A program made the translations under genes and the position numbers. A stretch of DNA of 20,904 nt, taken from NCBI GenBank assembly GCA_008671135.1, contig RQAP01000029.1:1-20904 (forward strand), in the 5' to 3' direction. Below, piece after piece: positions 14,481 through 20,904 of this stretch (positions within the stretch are counted from its first letter, which is position 1; each line of letters opens with the position of its first letter). The notes under the pieces were generated by a model that saw nothing but the letters and a program-made list of their open reading frames with translations, searched no databases and was not told the origin of the DNA. The stretch comes from Collinsella aerofaciens (GTDB lineage Bacteria > Actinomycetota > Coriobacteriia > Coriobacteriales > Coriobacteriaceae).

Positions 14481-17258
14481 ATGGCACAGGAATTCACTTT
14501 TACCGTTAACGGCGTTGAGCGCACGACGACCCAAAACAAACCGCTGCTGCGCTACCTGCGCGACGACCTGCACATTCACTCCGCCAAGGACGGCTGCTCC
14601 GAGGGCGCCTGCGGTACCTGCACCATTCACGTGGACGGTGCGGCCGTCAAGGCGTGCGTACTGACCACCGCGCTTGCCGCCGGCCGCAACATCGTGACCG
14701 TCGAGGGCCTGCCCGAGGACGTGCGCGAGGCCTTCGTGTACGCCTTTGGCGCCGTGGGCGCCGTGCAGTGCGGCTTTTGCATCCCCGGCATGGTCATGGC
14801 GGGTGCAGCGCTCATCGCCGAGGACCCCGAGCCCACCGAGGAGCAGATCAAGTACGCCATCCGCGGCAATGTCTGCCGTTGCACCGGCTACAAGAAGATT
14901 ATCGAGGGCATCTCGCTGGCAGCTGCGGTGCTCCGTGGCGAAAAGCAGATCGACGAGGATCTGGAGCGCGGCGATGACTACGGCGTGGGCAAGCGCGCCT
15001 TCCGTATCGACGTGCGCAAGAAGGTGCTCGGCGAGGGCAAGTATCCCGACGACATCGACGAGCTCGATCAGCCGGGCCTGACCTATGCCAGCGCCGTTCG
15101 CTCCAAATATCCGCGCGCCCGCGTGCTCTCCATCGACACCTCCAAGGCCGAGGCCCTGCCCGGTGTGGTGGGCATCCTGCGAGCCGAGGACGTGCCGGTC
15201 AACCAGGTCGGCCACCTTATCCAGGACTGGGACGTCATGATCGCCCAGGGCGATATCACCCGCTGCGTGGGCGACGCCATCGTTTTGGTAGTCGCCGAGG
15301 ACGAGGCGACGCTCGAGAAGGCCAAGAAGCTCGTAAAGATCGATTACGAGCCGCTGGAGCCCGTGCGCAACATCGCCGAGGCCAAGGCCGCCGACGCCCC
15401 GCGCCTGCATGACAGTTTCTTTGCTTTTGGCAACACGGTGGAGCTCAAGGACAACGTGTGCCAGAGCCGTCACGTGACGCGCGGCGACGCCGCCAAGGCG
15501 CTAGCGGAGAGCGCATTCACCGTGACGCAGCGCTTTACCACGCCCTTTACCGAGCACGCCTTCTTGGAGCCCGAGTGCGCCGTCGCCTTCCCGTACAAGA
15601 ACGGCGTCAAGGTGCAGTCGACCGACCAGGGCGCCTACGATACGCGCAAAGAGTGTGCCCACATGTTTGGCTGGGACAACGAGCCCGAGCGCGTGGTCGT
15701 CGAGACCATGCTCGTGGGTGGCGGCTTTGGCGGCAAGGAGGACGTGTCCATCCAGCACCTGGCCGCGCTCGCCGCATATAAGTTCCAGCGTCCTGTGAAG
15801 TGTAAGCTCACGCGTGCCGAGTCGCTCGCTTTCCATCCCAAGCGTCACGCCATGGACGGCACCTTTACACTGGGCTGCGACGCCGAGGGCAACTTTACCG
15901 GCCTGGATTGCGAGATCAACTTTGATACCGGTGCCTACGCGTCGCTGTGCGGCCCGGTGCTCGAGCGCGCCTGTACGCATGCCGTCGGCCCCTACAAGTA
16001 CCAGAACACCGACATTCGCGGCTTTGGTTACTACACCAACAACCCGCCTGCCGGCGCGTACCGCGGCTTTGGCGTCTGCCAGTCCGAGTTTGCGCTCGAG
16101 AGCCTGATCGACCTGCTGGCAGAGAAGGTCGGCCTGGATCCGTGGGAGATTCGCTACCGCAACGCCATCGAGCCGGGCGAGGTTCTGCCCAACGGCCAGA
16201 TTGCCGATTGCTCCACGGCGCTTAAAGAGACGCTGCTCGAGGTCAAGGATGCCTACTACGCGCATCCCGGACACGCCGGCATTGCCTGCGCCATGAAGAA
16301 CGCCGGCGTGGGCGTGGGCCTGCCCGATGCCGGTCGCTGCAAGATTCGCGTCGAGGATGGCCGCGCCGTGGTCTACGCCGCCACGTCCGACATCGGCCAG
16401 GGCTGCAACACGGTCTTTTTGCAGGACGTTGCCGAGGCCTGCGGTCTGCCGCTGAGCTGCATTGCTAATGGCGAGTGCTCCACCGAAAACGCTCCCGACT
16501 CCGGCACCACGTCTGGCTCGCGTCAGACGGTCGTGACCGGCGAGGCCGTGCGCGGTGCCGCCTTCCTGCTGCGCGATGCCATGCTTGACATCGAGGCCGG
16601 CAAGCCCGCACCCGATACTCCCGTGAGCGCGCATGGCGACGGCGTCAAGATTGAGTACGACGACGGTCGCGCCTATCAGCTGCGCACGCAGGAGCTCGTC
16701 GCCGGCCAGGGTATGCATCCTCAGGATCCCGCGGCTGCCATCAAGGCGCTCGAGGGATGCGAGTTTGGCTACGTGTACCTGGAGCCGACCGACAAGCTGG
16801 GCGCCGACGTTCCCAACCCCAAGAGCCACATCTGCTACGGGTTTGCCACGCATGTGGTCATTCTGGATGATGACGGCCGCGTGAGCGAGGTCTATGCCGC
16901 GCACGATTCCGGCAAGGTGGTCAACCCCATCTCCATCCAGGGTCAGATCGAAGGCGGCGTGCTCATGGGTATGGGCTATGCGCTTACCGAGGACTGGCCG
17001 CTCAAGGACTGCGTACCCCAGGCAAGGTACGGTACGCTCGGGCTGTTCCGTGCGCCCGAGATTCCGAATATCCACGCCATCTACGTGGAGAAGGACGAGC
17101 TGTTGCCCGTGGCATACGGCGGCAAGGGCATCGGTGAGATCGCAACGATTCCCACGGCGCCCGCCGTACAGAACGCCTATCGCGCATTCGACGGCAAGCT
17201 GCGTCCGGATCTGCCCATGGTGGATACGCCGTACAGCCGCGCCCGTCACCGCGGGTAG
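14481..17258 (+). CDS. Fused [2Fe-2S]-molybdopterin hydroxylase, selenium-dependent xanthine dehydrogenase-like
   Basis: A 925-residue member of the xanthine dehydrogenase family. The N-terminus has the plant-type [2Fe-2S] site C39, C44, C47, C59 and a second [2Fe-2S] site C97/C100 with C132/C134 (VQCGFC, VCRCTGY). From about 170 the two molybdenum-binding domains follow, with GGGFGGKED (413-421), AYRGFGVCQ (526-534) and GKGIGE ending in the catalytic glutamate E886. The FAD domain of classical xanthine dehydrogenase is missing both from this protein and from the operon, as in the XdhD / Se-dependent group to which it looks closest; these are thought to carry a labile selenium ligand on molybdenum. 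It likely oxidises or reduces a purine at a ring carbon. GAAGGGA precedes ATG, and a terminator follows at 17328. Confidence 0.92.
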   Translation: MAQEFTFTVNGVERTTTQNKPLLRYLRDDLHIHSAKDGCSEGACGTCTIHVDGAAVKACVLTTALAAGRNIVTVEGLPEDVREAFVYAFGAVGAVQCGFCIPGMVMAGAALIAEDPEPTEEQIKYAIRGNVCRCTGYKKIIEGISLAAAVLRGEKQIDEDLERGDDYGVGKRAFRIDVRKKVLGEGKYPDDIDELDQPGLTYASAVRSKYPRARVLSIDTSKAEALPGVVGILRAEDVPVNQVGHLIQDWDVMIAQGDITRCVGDAIVLVVAEDEATLEKAKKLVKIDYEPLEPVRNIAEAKAADAPRLHDSFFAFGNTVELKDNVCQSRHVTRGDAAKALAESAFTVTQRFTTPFTEHAFLEPECAVAFPYKNGVKVQSTDQGAYDTRKECAHMFGWDNEPERVVVETMLVGGGFGGKEDVSIQHLAALAAYKFQRPVKCKLTRAESLAFHPKRHAMDGTFTLGCDAEGNFTGLDCEINFDTGAYASLCGPVLERACTHAVGPYKYQNTDIRGFGYYTNNPPAGAYRGFGVCQSEFALESLIDLLAEKVGLDPWEIRYRNAIEPGEVLPNGQIADCSTALKETLLEVKDAYYAHPGHAGIACAMKNAGVGVGLPDAGRCKIRVEDGRAVVYAATSDIGQGCNTVFLQDVAEACGLPLSCIANGECSTENAPDSGTTSGSRQTVVTGEAVRGAAFLLRDAMLDIEAGKPAPDTPVSAHGDGVKIEYDDGRAYQLRTQELVAGQGMHPQDPAAAIKALEGCEFGYVYLEPTDKLGADVPNPKSHICYGFATHVVILDDDGRVSEVYAAHDSGKVVNPISIQGQIEGGVLMGMGYALTEDWPLKDCVPQARYGTLGLFRAPEIPNIHAIYVEKDELLPVAYGGKGIGEIATIPTAPAVQNAYRAFDGKLRPDLPMVDTPYSRARHRG

Positions 17259-17327
17259 GGTAGAGCGTGGACGGCCATTGTTGACGGGCCGTTCGCGCTC
17301 AACATCAACTACATACGCTGCGCCTTT

Positions 17328-17360
17328 GGCCCCGGCTCCATCGCGAGCCGGGGCCCTTTG
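17328..17360 (+). terminator. Terminator of the purine operon
   Basis: GGCCCCGGCTC (17328-17338) and GAGCCGGGGCC (17345-17355) form a perfect 11-bp stem with a 6-nt loop, followed by CTTTGTTT. A weaker foldback with GAGCG/CGCTC ends lies just upstream at about 17262-17300. Confidence 0.85.
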
Positions 17361-17368
17361 TTTGGAGT

Positions 17369-17479
17369 GGAAACTGCGTCCCGGATTTGGCGCTCAGAAC
17401 GGGACACGCTTTCCGGATGGCATGTTTGGCGGAAACTACGGCCCAGTTTTTGGCTCCAGAACGGGATACATTTTCCGGA
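17369..17479. repeat. Two tandem copies of a 49-nt palindromic element
   Basis: Copies at 17369-17417 and 17431-17479 are the same length, in the same orientation, and identical at about three quarters of positions, with shared ends GGAAACT and TTTCCGGA. Copy 1 folds on GCGTCCCG with CGGGACacGC. They have the look of dispersed REP-like elements rather than operators. Confidence 0.7.
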
Positions 17480-17523
17480 ACGGTCCACGTGCGGTGGTGT
17501 ACCGACCCTTTTGCGTGCGCCGC

Positions 17524-17553
17524 TTGTCGAATTACGTTATAGCTAGCTATATT
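17524..17553 (+). promoter_or_regulatory. Candidate promoter of the DUF234 ATPase gene
   Basis: TTGTCG (17524-17529), 18 bp, TATATT (17548-17553). The -10 box falls inside the left arm of the long palindrome at 17532-17587. A consensus TATAAT also occurs in the right arm (17563-17568) but lacks a suitable -35. Confidence 0.4.
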
Positions 17554-17587
17554 ATAGGAAGGTATAATATAGCTAGCTATAACGTAA
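17532..17587. repeat. Perfect 56-bp palindrome directly before the DUF234 ATPase gene
   Basis: Two 25-nt arms (17532-17556 and 17563-17587) are exact reverse complements around the loop GGAAGG. Each arm contains the smaller palindrome TATAGCTAGCTATA. The right arm ends at the ribosome binding site (AAAGGAAGG, 17586-17594), 15 bases before ATG. It would fold into a strong mRNA hairpin or form nested operator sites over the promoter. Confidence 0.9.
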
Positions 17588-17602
17588 AGGAAGGATGGCC
17601 CT

Positions 17603-18994
17603 ATGTTTATCGGAAGAACGGCGGAAATGTCCGAGCTCAATCGACTGTATGGCACGGGCTCCTTTGAGATGCCTGTGATTTACGGCCGCCGTCGCGTGGG
17701 CAAAACGCGTCTTATCACAGAGTTTATCCAAGGCAAGAAGGCTATTTACTTTCAAGCTCGTCGCACCAATGCAGAGGCAAACCTGCATGGCTTTAGCCAG
17801 GCGATACTTGCGGGCTCCGTTGGTGTTGCTGGCGTGTCGTTTCGTAGTTTTGACGAGGCGTTCGATGCATTGGCTACCATGGCTCGTACGGAACGTTTGA
17901 TTGTCGTGATCGACGAGTATCCTTATCTCGCCCAATCGAATCCCGAGATCAGCTCGTTGCTGCAAGACAAGATCGATCACTTGTACAAAGAGACCAAGCT
18001 TATGCTTATCCTGTGCGGGTCGTCGCTTTCGTTTATGGAAGAGCAGGTGTTGGGCTACGAGAGTCCGCTATACGGTAGGCGTACGGCCCAGTTTAAGATC
18101 ATGCCGCTCGATTTTATGACGACCCTCGGCCTGTGGCAGAGCATGGGTCGCGAAGACGCTGCAGTTTGCTATGGCATGACGGGTGGCATTCCTGCATATA
18201 TCGAGAAAGTCGATCCTGCCGCACCGCTCAAGGACAACATCAAACGTCTTTTTCTTACTCCTACGGGCTATCTCTTTGAGGAGCCGAGTAACCTGCTATT
18301 GCAGGAGTGCCGCAATCCCGAGCAATATGATGCGATCGTGCAAGCAATTGCCCAGGGGCGCTCGAAGATCTCGGAGATTGCGAGCTCTACGGGAATCCCT
18401 GCGAGCAACGTAAAGAGCTATGTGGATAAGCTGGCGTCGCTTGGGATTGTCGAGCGCGAGCTGCCCCTAAACGAGACGAGCAATAAGCGAGCCGTGTATC
18501 TGCTGAGCGACCAGATGTTTAGGTTCTGGTACAAGTTTGTTCCGCAGAACATCGGGCTGATTCAAAACGATATGGCCGAGATGGCGTATGAGCGCATTGA
18601 GCCGCACGTATCGGATTATATGGGTACGGTCTTTGAGATTATATGCAGACAATACGTGTACGAACTCGCGCGGGCGGGCCAGCTTGATGTGGTTCCGGCA
18701 AGCGTTGGGCGCTGGTGGGGGACGGATAATCGCACGCATACGCAGGAAGAAATCGACTTGATTGTTGACGATGGCGAGGGCACTGCGCTGTTTGCGGAAT
18801 GCAAATGGCGCAATGAACCGGTGGGCGAAGACGTGCTGCAAAAGCTCGTGCATCGAAGCGAGCTCTTTAGGCGGCAGCACAAAAGCTATGCGATCTTCTC
18901 GAAGCGAGGCTTTACGCAAGGATGTCAGGAAGCTGCGGCGAGCAGGGGAGATGCCAAGCTGATTTCGTTTGCCGAGATGTGCGAGCGGAGATAA
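17603..18994 (+). CDS. AAA+ ATPase with C-terminal DUF234 nuclease-like domain
   Basis: A 463-residue protein of the archaeal-type ATPase / DUF234 group. Walker A is GRRRVGKT (28-35); Walker B is VIDEY (102-106). A winged-helix segment lies around 250-320 (ISEIASSTGIPASNVKSYVDKL). The C-terminal domain contains EEID (382-385) and ECK (399-401), an E-x-D...E-x-K pattern of PD-(D/E)XK nuclease folds. Such single-gene ATPases are very common in gut anaerobes, often in several copies, and their role is not established; DNA-related or stress functions have been suggested. AAAGGAAGG ends eight bases before ATG. Codon use is less GC-biased than the purine operon, consistent with horizontal gain. The upstream palindrome is described separately. 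Confidence 0.88.
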   Translation: MFIGRTAEMSELNRLYGTGSFEMPVIYGRRRVGKTRLITEFIQGKKAIYFQARRTNAEANLHGFSQAILAGSVGVAGVSFRSFDEAFDALATMARTERLIVVIDEYPYLAQSNPEISSLLQDKIDHLYKETKLMLILCGSSLSFMEEQVLGYESPLYGRRTAQFKIMPLDFMTTLGLWQSMGREDAAVCYGMTGGIPAYIEKVDPAAPLKDNIKRLFLTPTGYLFEEPSNLLLQECRNPEQYDAIVQAIAQGRSKISEIASSTGIPASNVKSYVDKLASLGIVERELPLNETSNKRAVYLLSDQMFRFWYKFVPQNIGLIQNDMAEMAYERIEPHVSDYMGTVFEIICRQYVYELARAGQLDVVPASVGRWWGTDNRTHTQEEIDLIVDDGEGTALFAECKWRNEPVGEDVLQKLVHRSELFRRQHKSYAIFSKRGFTQGCQEAAASRGDAKLISFAEMCERR

Positions 18995-19045
18995 CCAAGC
19001 ACGCTCTGATGTGATGCTCGGAATGGGTCGCGCTAAGGATGCCAA

Positions 19046-19160
19046 GCGTAAAACCTTCAATGAAAATGGCGTAAAAACTACATCTGTCATGGCGTAAAAA
19101 CTACATTGAAAGTAGCGTAAAATCAGCATTGAGAATGGCGTAATTTCGCATATCGCGTGA
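19046..19160. repeat. Five tandem copies of a 23-bp repeat upstream of the DUF4143 ATPase gene
   Basis: GCGTAA starts at 19046, 19069, 19092, 19115 and 19138, exactly 23 bases apart each time. The middle copies share GCGTAAAAACTACATTG-like sequence; the first and last are more diverged. The array ends just before the ribosome binding site of the gene that begins at 19180. ATG precedes GCGTAA in copies 2, 3 and 5, giving minimal ATG-GCG-TAA frames. Confidence 0.85.
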
Positions 19161-19179
19161 TAGAGAGGGACGGCCGTCT

Positions 19180-20475
19180 ATGGATGCACCAAAGAGATTG
19201 ACCCAAAAGGGATATAGGCCCCGGCTCATAGAGGAGCGCCTCGACACCCTTATGCGGGCGTTTGGCTGTGTGGAGATCAACGGCCCCAAATGGTGCGGCA
19301 AGACCTGGACGGCGCTCTCTCGCTCGGCGAGCGTCTCCAGGCTCGATGAGCCTGCGCAGCGTGCGGCGGCAGAGGTCGACCCAAGCCTGGCGCTCATCGG
19401 CGATGCGCCACACCTGGTCGATGAATGGCAGGAGGTGCCCGAGGTTTGGGATGCCGCCCGGCGTTTCGTGGACGCGAGCGGCAACGAACGGGGGACACTT
19501 TTGCTCACGGGCTCGACCGCGCTCAAAAGCGAGGAACGCAGCCATGTTCGTCATTCCGGCACGGGTAGGATCGCCCGTCTGTCAATGCGCCCCATGGCCT
19601 TGTGTGAGTCGGGCGACGGCGAGCCGCTCGTGTCACTGGCAAGCCTCTTTAAGGGCGAGGATTTTGCCCCTCAGCGTCGCGAGAGCACGGTGGATGACGT
19701 CGCCCGCTGGTGCTGCAGGGGCGGTTGGCCTGCAAATCTTGGGCTTTCGGAAGATCTTGCGCGAGAGACGGCAAGCCAGTACGTGCACTCGGTGCTCGAC
19801 GTCAACGTGCTGGACGAGGGCATGTCGCCCGAGCTTGCACACGGCCTTTTGCGAGCTCTTGCCATGAACGAGAGCCAGGCTGTCACGTACAAGACGCTCG
19901 TAAAGGACGCCTCGTACGGTGAGGCGGGCCCCGACGAGAGGACCATCGCTGCGTACTTGGACCTCTTCAACAGGCTCAAGCTGACCGAGGACCTGTGCGG
20001 ATGGGAGCCGCCCATGCGCTCGAAGGCCCGCGTTCGCGTGCGCCCCAAGCGCTACTTCTGTGACCCGTCACTTGCGGCGGCGTTGCTGGGGGCTACCCCT
20101 GAGCGGCTGCTTGGCGATATGCAAACGCTGGGGATGCTCTTTGAGAATCTCGTCCTGCGCGACGTGCGCGTGTTCCTTTCCACCTACGGCGGTGTCGACA
20201 ACAGTGTCCATTATTTCCGAGATGAGAAGGGCCTTGAGGTCGATCTGATCGTTGAGCACGACGGGCGCTGGGGAGCCATCGAGGTCAAGCTGAGTGATGC
20301 GAAAGCAGACGATGGAGCGAGAAATCTCAAGGCGCTGGAGAGGAAAGTGCTCTCCAATCCTGCCGCCCAGAATGCCGCGCCGGCGTTTTTGGCGGTCGTG
20401 GTTGGAAAGGGGAGCATTGCCTACACACGCGACGACGGCGTGGCGGTGATTCCCATGGCGGCACTTGGGGCGTAG
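19180..20475 (+). CDS. AAA+ ATPase with DUF4143 domain
   Basis: A 431-residue protein of the DUF4143 ATPase family, typical in length. Walker A is GPKWCGKT (35-42), the family's characteristic form; Walker B is LVDEWQEVP (79-87). LLTGSTAL is the sensor segment. The DUF4143 domain follows, with FCDPSLAAALLG and LGMLFENLVLRD, and ends in EVDLIVE (353-359) and AIEVKLS (366-372), again an E-x-D...E-x-K pattern like restriction-endonuclease folds. It is a single-gene unit; its biological role is unestablished. GAGGGA at 19165-19170 is nine bases before ATG. It is not closely related to the adjacent DUF234 ATPase, so the pairing is likely a local hotspot rather than one operon. Confidence 0.9.
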   Translation: MDAPKRLTQKGYRPRLIEERLDTLMRAFGCVEINGPKWCGKTWTALSRSASVSRLDEPAQRAAAEVDPSLALIGDAPHLVDEWQEVPEVWDAARRFVDASGNERGTLLLTGSTALKSEERSHVRHSGTGRIARLSMRPMALCESGDGEPLVSLASLFKGEDFAPQRRESTVDDVARWCCRGGWPANLGLSEDLARETASQYVHSVLDVNVLDEGMSPELAHGLLRALAMNESQAVTYKTLVKDASYGEAGPDERTIAAYLDLFNRLKLTEDLCGWEPPMRSKARVRVRPKRYFCDPSLAAALLGATPERLLGDMQTLGMLFENLVLRDVRVFLSTYGGVDNSVHYFRDEKGLEVDLIVEHDGRWGAIEVKLSDAKADDGARNLKALERKVLSNPAAQNAAPAFLAVVVGKGSIAYTRDDGVAVIPMAALGA

Positions 20476-20517
20476 TGGTTTTGCGGGCGTGCCGTGCTTC
20501 CTTTACCGAAAATCCAT

Positions 20518-20546
20518 TTGGTAAACCAGATGCTCGCGGATAGAAT
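20518..20546 (+). promoter_or_regulatory. Predicted promoter of a small transcription unit
   Basis: TTGGTA (20518-20523), 17 bp, TAGAAT (20541-20546): good matches with ideal spacing, in a region with no upstream gene needing it. The -35 overlaps an inverted repeat TTTACC/GGTAAA (20502-20525). Confidence 0.5.
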
Positions 20547-20630
20547 AAAGTTGACGGCAGCCCAAGGGTGATAGCTGGGCAGCGCCGTTGCTTGGTCAAG
20601 AGGTCAGTGCCTTAATGGCAGCGACTTGTT

Positions 20631-20720
20631 ATGCTTCGAATGCTGCTTGAGTGCCTCGGAAAGTTCGATAAGCGCCGTGAAGAGCGAGACCAAAGCAACC
20701 AAGAGCTCTACGAGCTCTGA
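20631..20720 (+). CDS. Possible 29-residue peptide
   Basis: ATG to TGA gives 29 residues beginning MLRMLLECLGKF and ending in a charged tail with NQELYEL. A stop codon lies 15 bases before the ATG, so no longer form exists. There is no clear ribosome binding site, and an overlapping 11-codon frame from ATG 20615 has a better one (AAGAGG at 20598-20603). It sits inside a unit with its own promoter and terminator. Short hydrophobic start and charged end are seen in some type I toxins and leader peptides, but I recognise no family. Confidence 0.2.
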   Translation: MLRMLLECLGKFDKRREERDQSNQELYEL

Positions 20721-20722
20721 TG

Positions 20723-20757
20723 GGCCCGGGATGACCGCTGATTCAAGTCACCGGGCC
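20723..20757 (+). terminator. Hairpin after the small ORF
   Basis: GGCCCGG (20723-20729) and TGAC (20732-20735) pair with GTCA-CCGGGCC (20747-20757) around an 11-nt loop, with a GA bulge. It starts two bases after the small ORF's stop and is followed by TAAATCTAAT, a weak T-run. Confidence 0.45.
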
Positions 20758-20802
20758 TAAATCTAATATGAGAAAGCCATTGTCAATAGGCATGTTCGTT
20801 CG

Positions 20803-20827
20803 AGCCCGGTTTGAAACCGGGCTTTTT
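20803..20827 (+). terminator. Rho-independent terminator
   Basis: AGCCCGGTTT (20803-20812) and AAACCGGGCT (20814-20823) form a tight stem followed by TTTTT. It would end the small transcription unit that starts near 20553. Confidence 0.88.
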
Positions 20828-20904
20828 CGTTTCCCGTCGGGAGGGCCCGCGCACGCTGCATGGCTTAGTCGACGCTTGCCTGGCAAGCTAATATCCGCGG
20901 GCTC

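Larger units (their letters stand above)
20553..20828 (+). ncRNA. Possible small RNA or small-peptide transcript
   Basis: From the expected start near 20553 to the terminator at 20803-20827 the stretch is rich in foldback sequence: AGCCCA/TGGGC near 20557-20580, GTGCC/GGCA near 20607-20620, AGAGCTC/GAGCTCT near 20702-20718, and GGCCCGG..TGAC/GTCACCGGGCC (20723-20757). It has its own promoter and terminators. I do not recognise a known RNA family; it may instead be the mRNA of the short ORF at 20631. Confidence 0.3.

Noticed and set aside
15501..17249. Minus-strand ORF of 582 codons opposite the molybdenum hydroxylase
   Set aside because: Same reason: composition is that of a mirror frame and the plus-strand gene carries all family motifs.
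20553..20828. tRNA or tmRNA gene
   Set aside because: The foldbacks do not form a cloverleaf, and there is no TPsiC-arm consensus or CCA end in the right place.

Overview
The window looks like chromosome of a GC-rich, anaerobic actinobacterium of the class Coriobacteriia. A Collinsella-like gut organism is my best guess, from codon use, the gene mix and the style of intergenic repeats; it is an inference, not a match. No rRNA, tRNA, CRISPR array, transposase or phage gene was recognised.

Layout. (1) 1-570 holds no convincing gene. (2) 571-2400 (+) is a two-gene unit: a Gfo/Idh/MocA-type oxidoreductase and a DeoR-type regulator. (3) 2401-2831 is a convergent gap packed with repeats: two copies of a hairpin element, a strong terminator, and six copies of a 16-nt motif in strictly alternating orientation every 39-41 nt. 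(4) 2832-5999 (-) is an operon of a two-part U32 (RlhA-like) protein and an RluA-type pseudouridine synthase. (5) 6377-6754 (+) is ridA; 6875-7531 (-) is a YheO/PAS-type regulator. (6) 7884-17258 (+) is the metabolic core, five genes in one direction: an NCS2 purine permease, ssnA, ygfK, a four-cluster ferredoxin resembling the soluble part of RnfB, and a fused [2Fe-2S]-molybdopterin hydroxylase of the (selenium-dependent) xanthine dehydrogenase group. (7) 17603-20475 (+) carries two unrelated single-gene AAA+ ATPases with C-terminal nuclease-like folds (DUF234 type and DUF4143 type), each behind its own striking repeat structure. (8) 20476-20904 has no ordinary gene but shows a good promoter, a 29-codon ORF and two hairpin terminators, so probably a small RNA or small-peptide unit.

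How it fits together. Genes in (6) match the E. coli ygfK/ssnA/xdhD/xanQ-uacT neighbourhood and the purine clusters of gut anaerobes. The likely scheme is that the permease brings in xanthine, urate or a related purine, the molybdenum hydroxylase and SsnA act on the ring, and electrons pass through the ferredoxin between the hydroxylase and the flavin/Fe-S protein YgfK. The regulator diverges from the permease and probably controls it. A Fur-like site overlaps the predicted permease promoter, which would tie this iron-heavy pathway to iron supply. RidA may clear 2-aminoacrylate made later in the pathway.
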